A model generated the notes under the pieces. It saw nothing but the letters and a program-made list of their open reading frames with translations, was not told the origin of the DNA and searched no databases. The position numbers and the translations under genes were made by a program. DNA of 64,000 bases from positions 403,611,389 through 403,675,388 of the forward strand of contig NC_081408.1 of assembly GCF_030272615.1 (NCBI RefSeq), written 5' to 3'. Of the stretch, positions 11,811 to 23,575 are shown in pieces (within the stretch, counting starts at the first letter, position 1; each line of letters starts with the position of its first letter). This stretch comes from Cryptomeria japonica (taxonomy: Eukaryota; Streptophyta; Pinopsida; Cupressales; Cupressaceae).

Positions 11811-13199
11811 AGTCCGGGTGGCCGGTGAGCTGGCGGGTCCCATAGAGGTGGTGATGATGAAGCAGTCCAGTGGCGGTTCGCATGGCTGACAAGTGGCAGA
11901 TAGGTGAGGTGTCATCCCAAGTGGCGAATAGTGGACCTTGCTGACAAATCACAGGCTGCCATGTGGCAGGTTGTCAGGAGTAAAAATGGTGAAAAATTAA
12001 AATTAAATGTAAAGTCCAGACTATTGGAAAAAATAAAAAATTTAAATGATGGTGGCCTGCATAAAAGGTTAATTCACTCAAGGGTTGTTTTTTGCCTGAA
12101 ATAGCAAGTATTATATATCATCAGAAATCTCTCAGGATGATGAGGAATCTAGTCATGCAGTTTGTTTTAATAATCATCAGATATTTTGAGAGTAGTTTCC
12201 ATGGGAATAGGAGGAATATTTTTCAGTTGGGGAAAGAAGGCACTTGGTAGTTTCTGATGAAATCTGTTCTTTTCCCTCTTCTTCTTATTCTCATTTCTTC
12301 TCATATGTAAGGGTTCCAGTTTTTTAGAGATTTTCTCCAAGGGAGAAATCCGAAATTGCAGGTTCCAGTGATGACGTCTTTTTATTTTTGCAAATGATAG
12401 TGTGTTGTTCTGGGTTTCTAGTTTTGTCTTTGTTGTAGGTTTTGTTTCAGTTTACAAGTTTACACATATGCAAGGCATGTGTGATTTTCCATGAAATTGT
12501 CTCCGGAAATGTATTTAGATTCATACAATTTCACATTGTCCAAGATTATTTGGATTTGTCTCTTTTAGCCTTCTCTAAGAGTGTAATGTTTGTCTTTTGG
12601 GTATTCTTCAAGGAAGAATTTAAATCCTAAAACCCATCATTAATGATTTTGAATGTATATTGGATATATAAGTATGGTTTTGTGATAGAGCAAAGGATTA
12701 TATTAATGTAATACATTCATACATGAAATTTAAATGTTGAGAGTAGCTTGCATTTGAGATTTCTCTTCCAGTTTTATGCATGACTTTGTGGCCTGAATAA
12801 GGCACTGGTCTTTTGTAACATTGAAGGATTGTCAGAACATCATTTTAAAATCTAGAATCAAAATATCTTTTATTTTCTGTTCTATGGTAGTGTCCATCCA
12901 TCTCATGATTCAAAACATTGTTGAGTTGTAAGTGTAGATCTGGCCCATCTACATTACCCTCCTTGTTTTTGAACCTTTCAAGATCCATCTGCTTTTGTTG
13001 ATGTTGTCTTGTGTGTAATGGGTTTGATTCAATGCATCAAAGGTATACTTGCCTAGGTTTTGCAGAGCCTGAAGAGTAGAAGGATTCATATCCTTGTTAT
13101 GTTGTCCAAGCCCTGAAGTTTTCATAGATTGAAATTAGCTATTTCATAGATCAATTGCAGGTGTACTTGGGTTAACCAGTTTTGATGAACAACAGGTGT

Positions 13200-14194
13200 A
13201 AAGGATTATGAGATTTTGGATGGGGCACCAAGTGGCAAAGCCACCAGTGCACATGAGCTAAAAGATTCAAAAGTTATCTCACTGGCTGATAAGGGTAAGG
13301 AGACTATGGTGGATCTCTCCTCTGGCTTGTAAATTAACACTTTTACCATAGCTAAAGGAAATTTACCACAACTTTCCATCAGTTTTGACAAACCCTACCA
13401 CCAAATGTCACCGATAGAGAAGATTTTGGCAGCAGAAGCTCTTCAGGCACAAGCCACTCAGGAATTGGCCCAGGTAGAGTCAAAGGACAAAAAATTGATC
13501 GAACGCGGTTTTGAAGTTTTGAACCAATTAGTCCCGGAATTTCAAGATCAGAAAGATGCAAGCTCTTCGAGTAAACTAGAAGAAATTATTGATTTTATCC
13601 CTAAGCACTATGATTCTTTATTGAAAATTTCACTAACAGAGGCTAAAGAAAATTTTGTGGCAGCCCAAAAGCTAACATTTTTGCAAATGATTGAGATGGA
13701 TAAGGAGAAATTTCAAACCTGCTTGTAGTCCATTGATGCAACTTTGGTTGAAGGAGGCAGTGTATATAAGACTTGTCTAGATTTTGATAAGGTGACCGAC
13801 TCCATAGACAAAGCAACTGTCTAACTGTAGGAAAAACTTAATTCAAATTTCTAACTCCTACAACCTAGCAGTCAATCTAATAAACTCTTTGGATGGTCCA
13901 ATTTTGGTGATTATGGATCAAATTGTGGAATTGGAGAAGGATAGGGACAAAATAAGAAGGAGAGAAAATGAGCTCCAAAATCTGATTGGTCCCCAACTTG
14001 ATAATTTGTTGTTTCATAAAACAGAGTGTACTTCTAATTTAAAGAAGGAGGATCCCACTACCTCGAAAGAAATAGAGTATTATTCCAGTATCTTGAATGG
14101 ATTCATCTCCATTCTTGAATCTCTTAAGCATGTTTGGGATATCTACTTTTCATTTTTGAAGAATATATATGCAGAAATTTTGAATTTTGTATAG
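13200..14194 (+). pseudogene. Element C ORF2-like fragment, second part (coiled coil)
   Basis: It resumes the frame interrupted by D. It reads through Ser/Lys-rich sequence into an open stretch at 13405-13725 ('EKILAAEALQAQATQELAQ', 'KLIERGFEVLNQLVPEF'), meets stops after 13725, and continues in another frame at 13889-14191 ('IVELEKDRDKIRRRENELQ'). It ends in 'HVWDIYFSFLK', which resembles a 'SWEVLFS.LK' phrase at the end of Z ORF2. Strong heptad character suggests a long coiled coil. No catalytic residues are visible. It is followed by PPT-like tracts and the LTR, so it is the last gene of the element. Confidence 0.55.
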
Positions 14195-14421
14195 AACTAG
14201 CTCATGTTTACAACTATACAGAATTCTTTTTGGGCACCCCGCTTTGTCATTGATGCCAAAGGGGGAGGATTAGGTGAAAAATGTATATATTTCTTAGGTG
14301 GAGCATCAGATGTATATAGCAGATTCATGTACAAGTCAGAAGGTCATGGAGATTCAGTGGAAATTTCACAGATAGCATCATTTTTCACATGAGTGTTGCC
14401 ATCAATGCCAAAGGGGGAGAT
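14195..14421 (+). other. 3' untranslated region of C with two polypurine tracts
   Basis: AAAGGGGGAGGA at 14258-14269 and AAAGGGGGAGA at 14410-14420, 152 bp apart; both follow an ATCAATGCC or TTGATGCC phrase. The second abuts the LTR and is the likely functional PPT. Confidence 0.75.
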
Positions 14422-15265
14422 TGTTGGCAATTGACACTCATCTGGTACGAGTTAATGGCATTTTGGGTTGTCATTAATGGAAACTCACTATCTCAGGGTC
14501 AATGATTTCATTGTTTGGTTAACCAACATTCATTGCACTTAATCAGTATTGGTATTCACATTTCTTTACACCGACACCGACACCGACTCCGACATTCACT
14601 GTATCCCGACTAAGTCCTGATCCTGCTGACATGTTTATATTTCTCATTGAAGCTGACATGGTAAAGTTAGAAGGATATTTAAGAAGATATTTTTAGCAAT
14701 AGATCATATGTGTGATGCAATGCGAATTATTGGTTGCGAATATTTTCAGTGAGTATTTTGGTCAGCGATTAGAAGCATCTGTGTGCAGTTTCACATGCAC
14801 AACATAACTGGTAGTAGAGCAGAGCATCAACAAACCGGTATACAAAGAAGGTTATCAGAGAATTCACCAGAACTTATCCAGCATGGTTAGATGCAATTTA
14901 TAAGTTCATTTTTAGTTGTAAACACTTTGTAATATTTTGTAAGTCAATGCGACTTCTTATTTTGTGTTTGAGGAGTAAGCTCTAGGCAGTTGACCTTTCT
15001 GCATGTGCAGGCCCTCTCATGTAATATTTGTATACCTTGATCAAGTGTATATATATTATGGGTATCAGCCACACCGTGGTTTTTTCCCTTGCAGGGTTTT
15101 CCACGTACAAGTACTGGTGTTATGGTGTTGCCTTTCTATGTGTTATTTGGTATATGCACTTTAATTTTATTTACTGTTAACCGCTTGATAAGTAATAAGT
15201 TCAAAACTAACATTACTGGTAGAACACTGATTCACCTCCCCTCTCAGTGTTCTTGGATTCCAACA
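14422..15265 (+). repeat. 3' LTR of element C
   Basis: 844 bp, from TGTTGGCAATTGACACTCAT to GGATTCCAACA. The start matches the LTR of element A (TGTTTTGGCAATTGATACTC). The end carries the 'TGATTCACC...CCCTCTCAGTGTTCTT' phrase shared by A and, more loosely, B, Z and the base Copia. After it the Gypsy-1 LTR resumes. Confidence 0.88.
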
Positions 15266-18200
15266 CCCTATTATTCTATTGATTAATTTGTGGGGTAAGT
15301 AAATAATATTATTTTATATTATTTATGTCGTATTTATGCATGGTAGGTATAGAATATAGTTTCTCTAAATATTCTAATTGGCTAGAATTTTTCTATAGTT
15401 TGGACACAAATTTTATTTATTGGTTTTTCCTGTGCATTGTCGGAGTTGGCTTTTTTGTGAATTTTTCAATATTTAGAAGATTTTGGTTTTTGATTTGGAA
15501 CTTGGTTGGATTGTTGAAGCTCACTAGATTATAGATTTAGGATTTGGCTCTTCTTTGAATTTCCTCTCCATAACTTCAGGTTCCAGATTGGTTTCATTTA
15601 ATCCTCCATACATTTCATTTTCTGGAAAAAAAAATCTTCTTCGTGCTTGAATGTTGTATACGGGAATGGGAGATTTTTCATTGAAAAAGAATAATAGTAA
15701 AGTTATATAATAAGGTTGGGGATAAATATTTCCATGTATTTTTATTGTTGAGTTGTTGTTGCCATGAACAACACTGTGTTTCTCTGTGTTGTGACTCTTG
15801 GATTCCTTTCTCTTTTCTATGTTGGTTGTATGCTAAGATTGTTGTAGAAGATGTAATTCATGTCTTCTCCTTGTCATACCAATTTTGTGAGAGTTTGGTC
15901 TTCAAATATAAACTTGTTTTCTGAGTATTGCTCTGAGTTGTGTTTATATTCTGATGGTGAAATCTCCCACGTTTTAAGTTTCATCTTGTTATTATTAATT
16001 TCCTTAAGTTATAAATGTCATTGTGTCCCTTTTTGAGTCGATTCAAAGTTGTGTTTGTGACTTGGATGACTTCTATTTAAGTCATAAGTGTATAAGTTTC
16101 TATTTTTCTGATTTTTAGTTTCTGTTGTTGATGCACTATAGAATTGGCCATATGCGCTAGAAAATGTGTTGCATGTTCTGCCAAATTCATCATATGTGCC
16201 ACTATATGAGTTCTATATGCCACTATATGTGTTATATGCGCCATTTTTCTTTGTCTTATAATTTTAAGACTTTGTCTTCGATGCACTATAGAATTGGGCA
16301 GATGCACTACAAAATGCTTTAGATGCGTTAAACTGCTAAATTTTGGTATTTTGACAGTTTTGGATTTTCTGTGATCCATTTTGTGAATTTTTCTTTGTAC
16401 CAAAGACTTTTCATGATAATCTTGAGGTTCCTAGATCTTTGTATTGGTATATTCTAGATATTTGCTATGTATTTAGCTCTAGCAAGAGGGATTTATACCT
16501 TGCTATTGAGGTTTATGTTATATTTTCTCTAGCAAGATGAGTGTTCCTTGTTGTGGAGGATATACATGTTTCTCCAGCGAGAAAACCAGTTCTTTTCTGT
16601 AGAGGTGATTTAAGATTTAGTTGTGCAAGAGGATTTATACCTTGGCTTGTTTATATGTGTATTTAATTTCATGAGGCTCTTGATTTATATGTTTGCTTTA
16701 TGGTTCTTCTTATGTTTCAGATTTGTATGTGTGCATGATTGATGTTATTGGTGGATTTATTTCATATGAGCCTCCTTTCTATTTTTGTGATTTATGTTAC
16801 CCTGAGTTCTTGTTTCATGACTAGGGAGAGTGGGCTTCCACGTGATGGTCGGGGTCAAGAGAGAATAGGCTATCAAGAGGTTCCTTGTAAGGATGCTTGA
16901 AGTCTAGACCACCAGGAACATGCTGGGTAATTAGGACTCACCTAATAAGATAATAATTGGTTTTGGTGCCCCACCTCATAGCCCTTGAATTGAGACTCGG
17001 GATGAGCTTGGTAAGACTGTGGATACAGTAAGCCAAACTCCCATGATTCTCTCATAAGTTGAGATGGCTCCACATGTCTATCAGGGTGTGGCATTGTCCC
17101 CTTCTATGTGAGGATAGCATGTGATGACACTCTTTCCCTACATGTATATGTGGTCCTTATGTCTTGATTCTTGGTATGCCTCTGGGATTTTATTGCTTCT
17201 CTATTAGCCTTGTGATGTGTTTTGGTGTACTCTTTAGTTGGTCATTTTTATATGGTTGTGTTCTTGTCCCTTGGTTGATAGGTGTCAGCCTAGGTCTAGA
17301 GTATTAGTTAGATCCAAGTGTCATCTCCTAGCATGGAGGGGTGGTTCCTTATTGGTTCCACATGGTCGGGTCATTTGATGCTTTCTTCCATTGGGTTTTT
17401 CTTCATTGGATGCTAGTGTGTGTGGATGTGGATTTATATCTCTTCTTCATGTGGATGGATTCTTTGAGCTTATTCTATATAATGAGATTGTACTCATGTA
17501 TCATGTATCATGAGGAAGCTTCATATTGTAAATGTAAGAGAAACTACGTACCTTTTTGTCTTGTAGACATATGTATTAGGACATATGAAGTAATTTGATA
17601 GATTGTGTGGATATAATCATTGTAGTATGAATGTGGTATTTGGATCTTCATGGATGTAATCTTAGATCAGAAGGAATGGAAGAATAAGAAGTGTTACATG
17701 ACTATCTTATGTGTTTCTACGGTTAATTAAGGGAATGTTAATGATTGTGTATGCATTAGAGTGGATACTCTTAGTTAAAATATGTTATTCCCTTATTGTG
17801 CGTATGGATATCTATGAGTAGTTTGTAGGCATACATGGTTAATCCTAAGGAGATGAAATAGGATGTATTAGATGATGCTTGCATGGAAAAGATGATGTCA
17901 TGTTGGTAGATGGGTAGATAGATTTGGTATTCTAAAATAAACTTAAAGGGGTAATGGGAATATGTTAGGATTTGCATATGATAATTAATAGTTCTCATGT
18001 TAAAAAGGAAAGTAAATGATTAGGATGTGGATATGTTTATTTGGTAGAGTTAGTTAAGTAATGATGGTGAGATACCCTAGGAAATGATAGTTGTTGTATT
18101 GTTATTCTACTTGTGTATTATATTGTTATGAATATGGTTATGTTTAAGTTATTTTTACATTGTTGTTAATGTGTATTTAATGCACATGAGTAACAGTAGT

Positions 18201-18299
18201 TTAATATGTTGCATAAGATTAATGTTATTTGAAAAAAATAAATCTCTATTTGTTTGTTAGTTTAGTTATTTTATCCAAGGTATGTTGGTGGGAATTACA
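15266..18299 (+). repeat. Gypsy-1 5' LTR, right part
   Basis: Resumes the alignment with the 3' LTR at about 24620 and ends GGAATTACA before the PBS. It includes a short degenerate minisatellite (about 16110-16330; GCACTA / ATGCGCTA units) also present in the 3' LTR (25485-25740). Near 16925 it lacks about 55 bp present in the 3' LTR (26325-26382). No genes. Confidence 0.9.
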
Positions 18300-18301
18300 T
18301 C

Positions 18302-18313
18302 TAGTATCAGAGC
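18302..18313 (+). other. Gypsy-1 primer-binding site
   Basis: TAGTATCAGAGC lies two bases after the LTR end; one change from TGGTATCAGAGC, the complement of the initiator-Met tRNA 3' end, which primes minus-strand synthesis. Confidence 0.85.
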
Positions 18314-18470
18314 CCATGTTCATAAAATGAGTACTATGGTTTCATATGAGCCCATTGTGCATGGTAGCACTATAGCTTGGGTTAGCCACACGATTATCCC
18401 TTCTTGTTGTTTCTTGCTTTAGTTGCCTTAGATTTTTTCTTATAGATTCCTTGAATCTTGGTCAGACAAG

Positions 18471-20230
18471 ATGCTTGCTAGAGGTAGAGGTTGTTGATGT
18501 GGTGGTTGCATGGGTACTCAATGGAATCCTCATCCTGAGGTTTTTAGAGAGACATGCCATAAGGACCAGCAACAAGATCATCAGGAGGAAGGAACGCAAG
18601 GCAGAGATGCAGTTCCACAGTTGATTAATGTGCTTCAAGATCTTCTTGGTCGATTAGTACCGAGGAAGGAGGAGAATCAGTAGGAGGAGTCTCGTCATTT
18701 TGGATGTGTGGATAGAGACGAGTATCAAGATTGTGAGAGGGAGCACTCATTCTCACCTTAGAGGAGAGTTGATGTAGTGTCTAATTAGGATATGATTGCA
18801 GCTAGTCACATGAGGGATCTTCTTAGGTCTCATCCCCCTACTTTCGACGGATCTAGCAGTAGCATGGAGGCAGAAAAATGGCTATTGGATTTGGGTAGGT
18901 GTTTTTCTATGCACTTGTATAGCAGTAACATCAAGGCTAGGTGTGCAATTATGCATCTTCATGATTTTGCTTCGACTTGGTGGCATATGGAAGAGAAGAA
19001 GTTGCATTTTGACATTGCAACAGTTTCATGGGAGTTGTTGCTTGAGCGGGTTCATGCTTGTTTCTTGTCAGATATTTTGAGGTAGTGGAAGGCCGATGAG
19101 TTCTATAATTTGAGATATTTTACTATGATAGTGGAGTAGTATGAGAATAATTTCTTTGAACTTAAGTAGTCTGCAGGGATCGTGGATGATGATGTTGTGC
19201 TCATACAATATTTATTTAGAGGTGAGATAGAGCTGAGTATAAGGAGTGTGAGAGGGAGCGCTCATGCTTACCTCAGAGGAGAGTTGATGTAGTGTCTAAT
19301 CAGGATATGATTGTAGCTAGTCATATGAGGGATCTTCTTAGGTCTCATCCCCCTACTTTTGATGGATCTAGCAGTAGCATGGAGGTAGAAACGTGGCTAT
19401 TGGATTTGGGTAGGTGTTTTTCTATGCACTTGTATAGCAGTAACATCAAGGCTAGGTGTGCAATTATGCATCTTCATGATTTTGCTTCGACTTGGTGGCA
19501 TATGGAAGAGTAGAAGTTGCATTTTGACATTGCAATGGTTTCATGGGAGTTGTTGCTTGAGCGGGTTCATGCTCATTTCTTGTCAGATATTTGGAGGTAG
19601 CGGAAGGCCGATGAGTTCCATAATTTGAGATATTTTACTATGATAGTGGAGTAGTATGAGCATAATTTCTTTGAACTTAAGTAGTATGCGGGGATCGTGG
19701 ATGATGATGTTGTGCTCATACAATATTTATTTAGAGGTCTTAATGCTTGTATCAATGGAGTATAGGTTTTCAAACCCATCTATGGATGTAGCTATGGAGA
19801 AGGCAAGCATGGTTGAGGAGAATTTGTCTTTTGCTTTGGGAGGCACACCAAGAGTGCATATTGTTAGTGGTCTAGTTACAGGATCAGTTGCGAGGTGTGC
19901 TTAGTCATAGGTATCATGACATGATAGGAGTCATCCTTCATATTTCAAGAGCAATTAGTGGTGTTAGAAGAAACATCCTTAGAGTTTGAACTTTTCTCGT
20001 GGTGCTAGATCACGACAGGATAGAGATCATGACAGACAACAAGATAGGTGGTCTCATCCTTATCAGCCAACTCAAAGTTCTTAGTAGAATTCTACTAGAG
20101 GTAGTGTTCAACAATCAAATGCACCTCCAGTTAGTAGAGGAGGTTGTTTCTCTTATGGCCAACATGGTCATATTATTATCCATTATCCTCAGAAGACCAC
20201 ACAGATGTCTGTTTAGAGGCTTGTTGCTTT
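18471..20230 (+). pseudogene. Gypsy-1 Gag, with internal tandem duplication
   Basis: The start ATG at 18471 gives a basic N-terminus ('MLARGRG') typical of chromovirus Gag. The core is 'AEKWLLDLGRCFSMH' and 'MHLHDFASTWWHMEE', the Ty3-type capsid blocks. A 514-bp segment is duplicated in tandem (18711-19224 and 19225-19738), so the capsid block occurs twice and the frame shifts, 514 not being a multiple of three. A decayed knuckle 'CFSYGQHGHIIIHYP' appears at about 20138-20185. Stops are frequent. Gag would package the element RNA; this copy could not. Confidence 0.85.
18711..19738 (+). repeat. 514-bp direct tandem duplication within Gypsy-1 gag
   Basis: GATAGAG... at 18711 recurs at 19225. 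Both copies run through the capsid core to 'CTCATACAATATTTATTTAG', after which copy 1 passes straight into copy 2. The copies differ at scattered sites, so the event is not recent. Confidence 0.9.
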
Positions 20231-20299
20231 AGATTCTATAGTTGGAGATGTAGGTAGATCTCATTGTCTATTTGTGGCGGTTGATAACCATCAAGCTGA

Positions 20300-20680
20300 G
20301 CATCAAGGTACAGTTGTTGAGACTACAGATGAGATAGGTGTAATTTCTTGCTCGGTATTGTTTGATTCTGGTGCATAAGATTCTTTCATTTCTCCTTATT
20401 TAGTAGAGTGATGCAGTCATGCAGTGACAAAACAAGTCGATAGGTGGTAGGTTGAGCTACCTATAGGGTCCAAGGTGGTGGTAGATTCCCTTGTGCATGA
20501 TTGTGTATTAGATTTGAGAGTTTGTAATACCACAATGGATCTTCATGTTCTCTCTTTGGGATCCTATGGTGTTGTGATAGGTGTGGATTGGCTTGAGCTC
20601 ATCTAGCTAAGATTGATTGTCATGGTAAGAGAGTGCAGTGTTAGGATAATAGTGGGAAGAGTGTGGAGATAGTGAGTATT
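20300..20680 (+). pseudogene. Gypsy-1 aspartic protease
   Basis: 'VLFDSGA' at about 20355-20376, followed after one stop by 'DSFISPYLVE', is the retroviral-type D-S/T-G catalytic loop and its usual continuation. The domain then shows 'SLGSYGVVIGVDWLE', the second signature of Gypsy proteases. It would cut the polyprotein. Several stops make it inactive. Gypsy-2 has a better copy at 38826-39200. Confidence 0.8.
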
Positions 20681-20959
20681 CAATGACCTATTTGTCTTCA
20701 CATGATCTCCGCTATGCAGTTGAAGTGTTGCATGCACCAGGGTTGTTATTTGTTTACAATGAGGGTGAATTATTTGGATGAGGGAGAGAATTGGGATGAT
20801 CTCTTTCATCCTCATCCCATTCTTCAAGATTTTGCAGATGTATTTCTTAGCGAGATCCCCGGTATGTTTCTTTAATGTGACATTGACTTTAGGATAGATT
20901 TGGTCCCAGGAGAAGAGCCCATATCTAAGGCTCCTTATTGGATGACTACTCAAGAGTTG

Positions 20960-22070
20960 AGTGAGTTGAGGTTGTAGTTAGAGGATTTGCTAGCTAAGGG
21001 ATTCATTTGTCCTAGTGTTTCGCCATGGGGAGCACCTGTGTTGTTTTTTAAGAAGGACATGTCTCTTCGCTTGTGCATTGACTATCGATAATTGAATAAG
21101 GTGATGGTGAAGAACCGATATCCTTTGTCAAGGATTGATGACCTCTTTGATTAGATTAAGGATGCTAAGGTCTTTTTAGAGATAGAAGTTAGGGTATCAC
21201 CAGTTGCAGATTCATGAGGAAGATATTCACCGGACAACATTCTGTACTAGATATGAACATTATGAGTTTACAGTGGTACCTTTTGGATTGACTAATGCTC
21301 CATTAGTTTTCATGAGTTTGATGAATAGTGTTTTAAGGAATTATCTTGATAGGTTTGTTCTCGTGTTCCTAGATGATATATTGGTATATTCAAGATCAGT
21401 AGAGCATGAGGAGCATATGAGGCAAGTTTTGTAGTGTCTTCATGAGACCCAGTTGTACACCAATATGGTGAGTGTGAGTTCTTCCAGTCATAGGTGAAAT
21501 ATGTTGGCCATGTTATTTTAGGTGAGGGTATCATAGTTGATCCCTCTAAGATTCAGGTGATAGTCGATTTGCCAGCACCCACTAATGTGGGCAAAGTTCA
21601 TAGTTTCATGGGTCTTGTAGGTTATTATCATCAGTTTGTTGAGGGTTTCTCAAGGATTTCTCATCCTATCACCTCTCTTCTGCAGAAAGGGAAGAAGTTA
21701 ATTTGGTCAAGGAAGTGTGAGATATCTTTTCAAATCCTTGAGGAGTGTTTGATGAGTGCAGCTATTCTAGTGGTGCCAGACTCTTTGGGTGATTTTATGG
21801 TGTGCACGAATGCTTCTTTGGAGGGTATTGGAGCAATTATTATGCAAGATGGTCATGCAATTTCCTATGAGTCACGTAAACTCAAAGATCATGAGTTGAA
21901 TTATCCCACTCATGATTTAGAGTTAGCAACAGTCGTGCATGCTTTAGTTAGATGGAGGCATTTTCTTCTTGGGCATCGGTTTGAGTTGCATAGTGATCAT
22001 CACAGTTTGTAGTATATCTTCACATAGCTGAACCTGAATGCCAGACAATGGCGTTGGTAAGGAGAATGTG
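20960..22070 (+). pseudogene. Gypsy-1 reverse transcriptase and RNase H
   Basis: Ordered RT blocks: '[15 protein letters not shown]', 'CIDYR', '[16 protein letters not shown]', '[20 protein letters not shown]', the catalytic '[10 protein letters not shown]' (about 21363-21395), then 'KYVGHVILGEGIIVDPSKI'. RNase H follows: 'MVCTNASLEGIGAIIMQDG' (family Asp replaced by Asn), 'ESRKLKDHELNYPTHDLEL' and 'RWRHFLLGHRFELHSDH'. Frameshifts and TAG stops at Gln positions interrupt it. Confidence 0.9.
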
Positions 22071-22089
22071 GTTGCAAATGCATTGAGTC

Positions 22090-23575
22090 ACAAGAGGCAT
22101 GAGGTGTCAGTGATATCTCTTAGCGTAGATTTGAGGAGTTAGATTCTTAGTTCACTTCCTTTAGATGCGGGAGGTTACATAAGAGATTTCTGTAGGTAGA
22201 TCTCTTGAGGTGAGGTTCACAGGATATTCATTAGAGTTGGATGGTTTCTTTTACATTTGGGACATATATATGTTACACATTCAAATAGACTTCGTGATTT
22301 GATCTTGTCAAAGGCACATAATGCACCTTACTCGCCACATCCAGGTATCAAGAAGATGCATGCATATCTTTGATATATTGTATCATTGGGTAGGTATGAG
22401 GTGAGATATAGCAGATTTTATGTCTTGATGTTTGGAGTGTCAACGAGTGAAGGAAAAATATCAACATCCTGCAGGTTTGTTGCAGTCAAACCTAGTTCCA
22501 GATTGGAAATGGGATATCATATCTATGGATTTTATAATTGGGTTGCCTATGTCTTCTCATCAACATGATGCTATCATGGTCACCGTTGATCGATTGACTA
22601 AGGTGGCACACATTTCTCCTATTCGATCTTCCTACACAAAAATGACAGTAGCTCAAGTTTTCATGGAGGATATAGTGAGATTTCATGGTATTCTTTGTCG
22701 GATTATATCAGATCATGATCCACTATTCACTTCAGCATTAGGGACTTCCTTGCAATATGATTTAGGATCTCAATTGAGCTTTAGTTTAGCTTATCATCCG
22801 AAGACAGATCGACAGACTGAGAGGGTTAATTAGGTTTTAGAGGATATTCTTTGGATGTATACCATGAATCAATAGTATAGATGAGAGGATTACCTTCATT
22901 TGGTGGAGTTTTCCTCTAATAATGGGTATCATAGTTTGATTGGAATGTCTCCTTTTTAGGCATTGTATGGTCAACCATGCCATACATCCTTGAGTTGGGA
23001 CAAATTGGAGGATAGAGTTCTTATTGGATTAGAGATGTTGCAGGATATGGAGCAGTAGGTGACACATATTTGTGAGCATTTGGTAAAAGCGCAAGATAGG
23101 TAGAAGAAATATGCAGATGTTCATCATGTGGACATGAATTTTCCATTAGGCAACAAGGTTTTTTTGAGGGTTTGTCCATGAAAGAGTCCTATCCACTTTG
23201 GAAAAGGCTCTAAGTTGGCACCTCACTTTGTTTGACCTTTTAAGATTTTGTAGAGGATTGGTCTTGTAGCTTATCATCTTGTCTTTTCGCCTAGCTTGTC
23301 CTGTATCCATGATGTATTTCATGTATCATTTTTTAGGCCATATTTTCCTTATGTGATGCATGTTTTGGATAGGAATGCATTGCAGGTAGAGGATAGACAA
23401 CTTTCTCTAGAGCCTGTGTGCATTATTCAACATTGGGGGTTGACCCTCAAGGGTTGTGACATAGAGTCTGTAAGGGTCCAATGGGACCCAAATGATGATT
23501 CTTCAGTGACTTGGGAGGATGTAGATTGGATGGGAGAGCTTTACCCCCATTTATTCTCAGGGAGTAAGCCTAGGC
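22090..23575 (+). pseudogene. Gypsy-1 integrase with C-terminal chromodomain
   Basis: The zinc-binding N-terminus is weak (about 22270-22440). The catalytic core is clear: 'ISMDFIIGLPMS' (first Asp), 'IISDHDPLFTS' (second Asp) and 'YHPKTDRQTERVN' (catalytic Glu). Downstream come 'YGQPCHTSLSWD'-type and '[13 protein letters not shown]' blocks, then a chromodomain-like end, 'VQWDPNDDSSVTWEDVDW', at about 23470-23530. The chromodomain is the trait of chromoviruses, which target modified histones. Frameshifts and stops make it dead. Confidence 0.88.

Larger units (their letters stand above)
9133..13194. mobile_element. Insertion D: 4.06-kb LTR-type insertion, probably a solo LTR
   Basis: It begins TGTTGGGACTC and ends GATGAACAACA (TG...CA ends) and is flanked by a perfect 5-bp duplication GGTGT (9128-9132, 13195-13199). 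No coding region of family type is found, and no internal copy of its own ends was seen, so a solo LTR of a long-LTR family fits best. A short non-autonomous element whose LTRs I failed to recognise is the alternative. It contains two repeat blocks (10459-11270 and 11566-11810). The rest (9133-10450 and 11820-13194) shows no genes or structure I could support. Strand is not determined. Confidence 0.75.
8517..15265 (+). mobile_element. Element C: 5'-truncated pol-less LTR element
   Basis: Inserted in the Gypsy-1 5' LTR. It keeps an internal coding region (8521-9132 and 13200-14194, split by D), two PPT-like tracts and a 3' LTR (14422-15265) very similar in start and end to the LTR of element A. 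It has no 5' LTR, PBS or gag: Gypsy-1 sequence passes directly into coding-like sequence at 8517. Either the left side was deleted with about 25 bp of target, or the element integrated incomplete. Confidence 0.75.

Noticed and set aside
16077-16403. His-rich repeat protein on the minus strand (also 25456-25779).
   Set aside because: Translation of the LTR minisatellite; noncoding LTR in both places.
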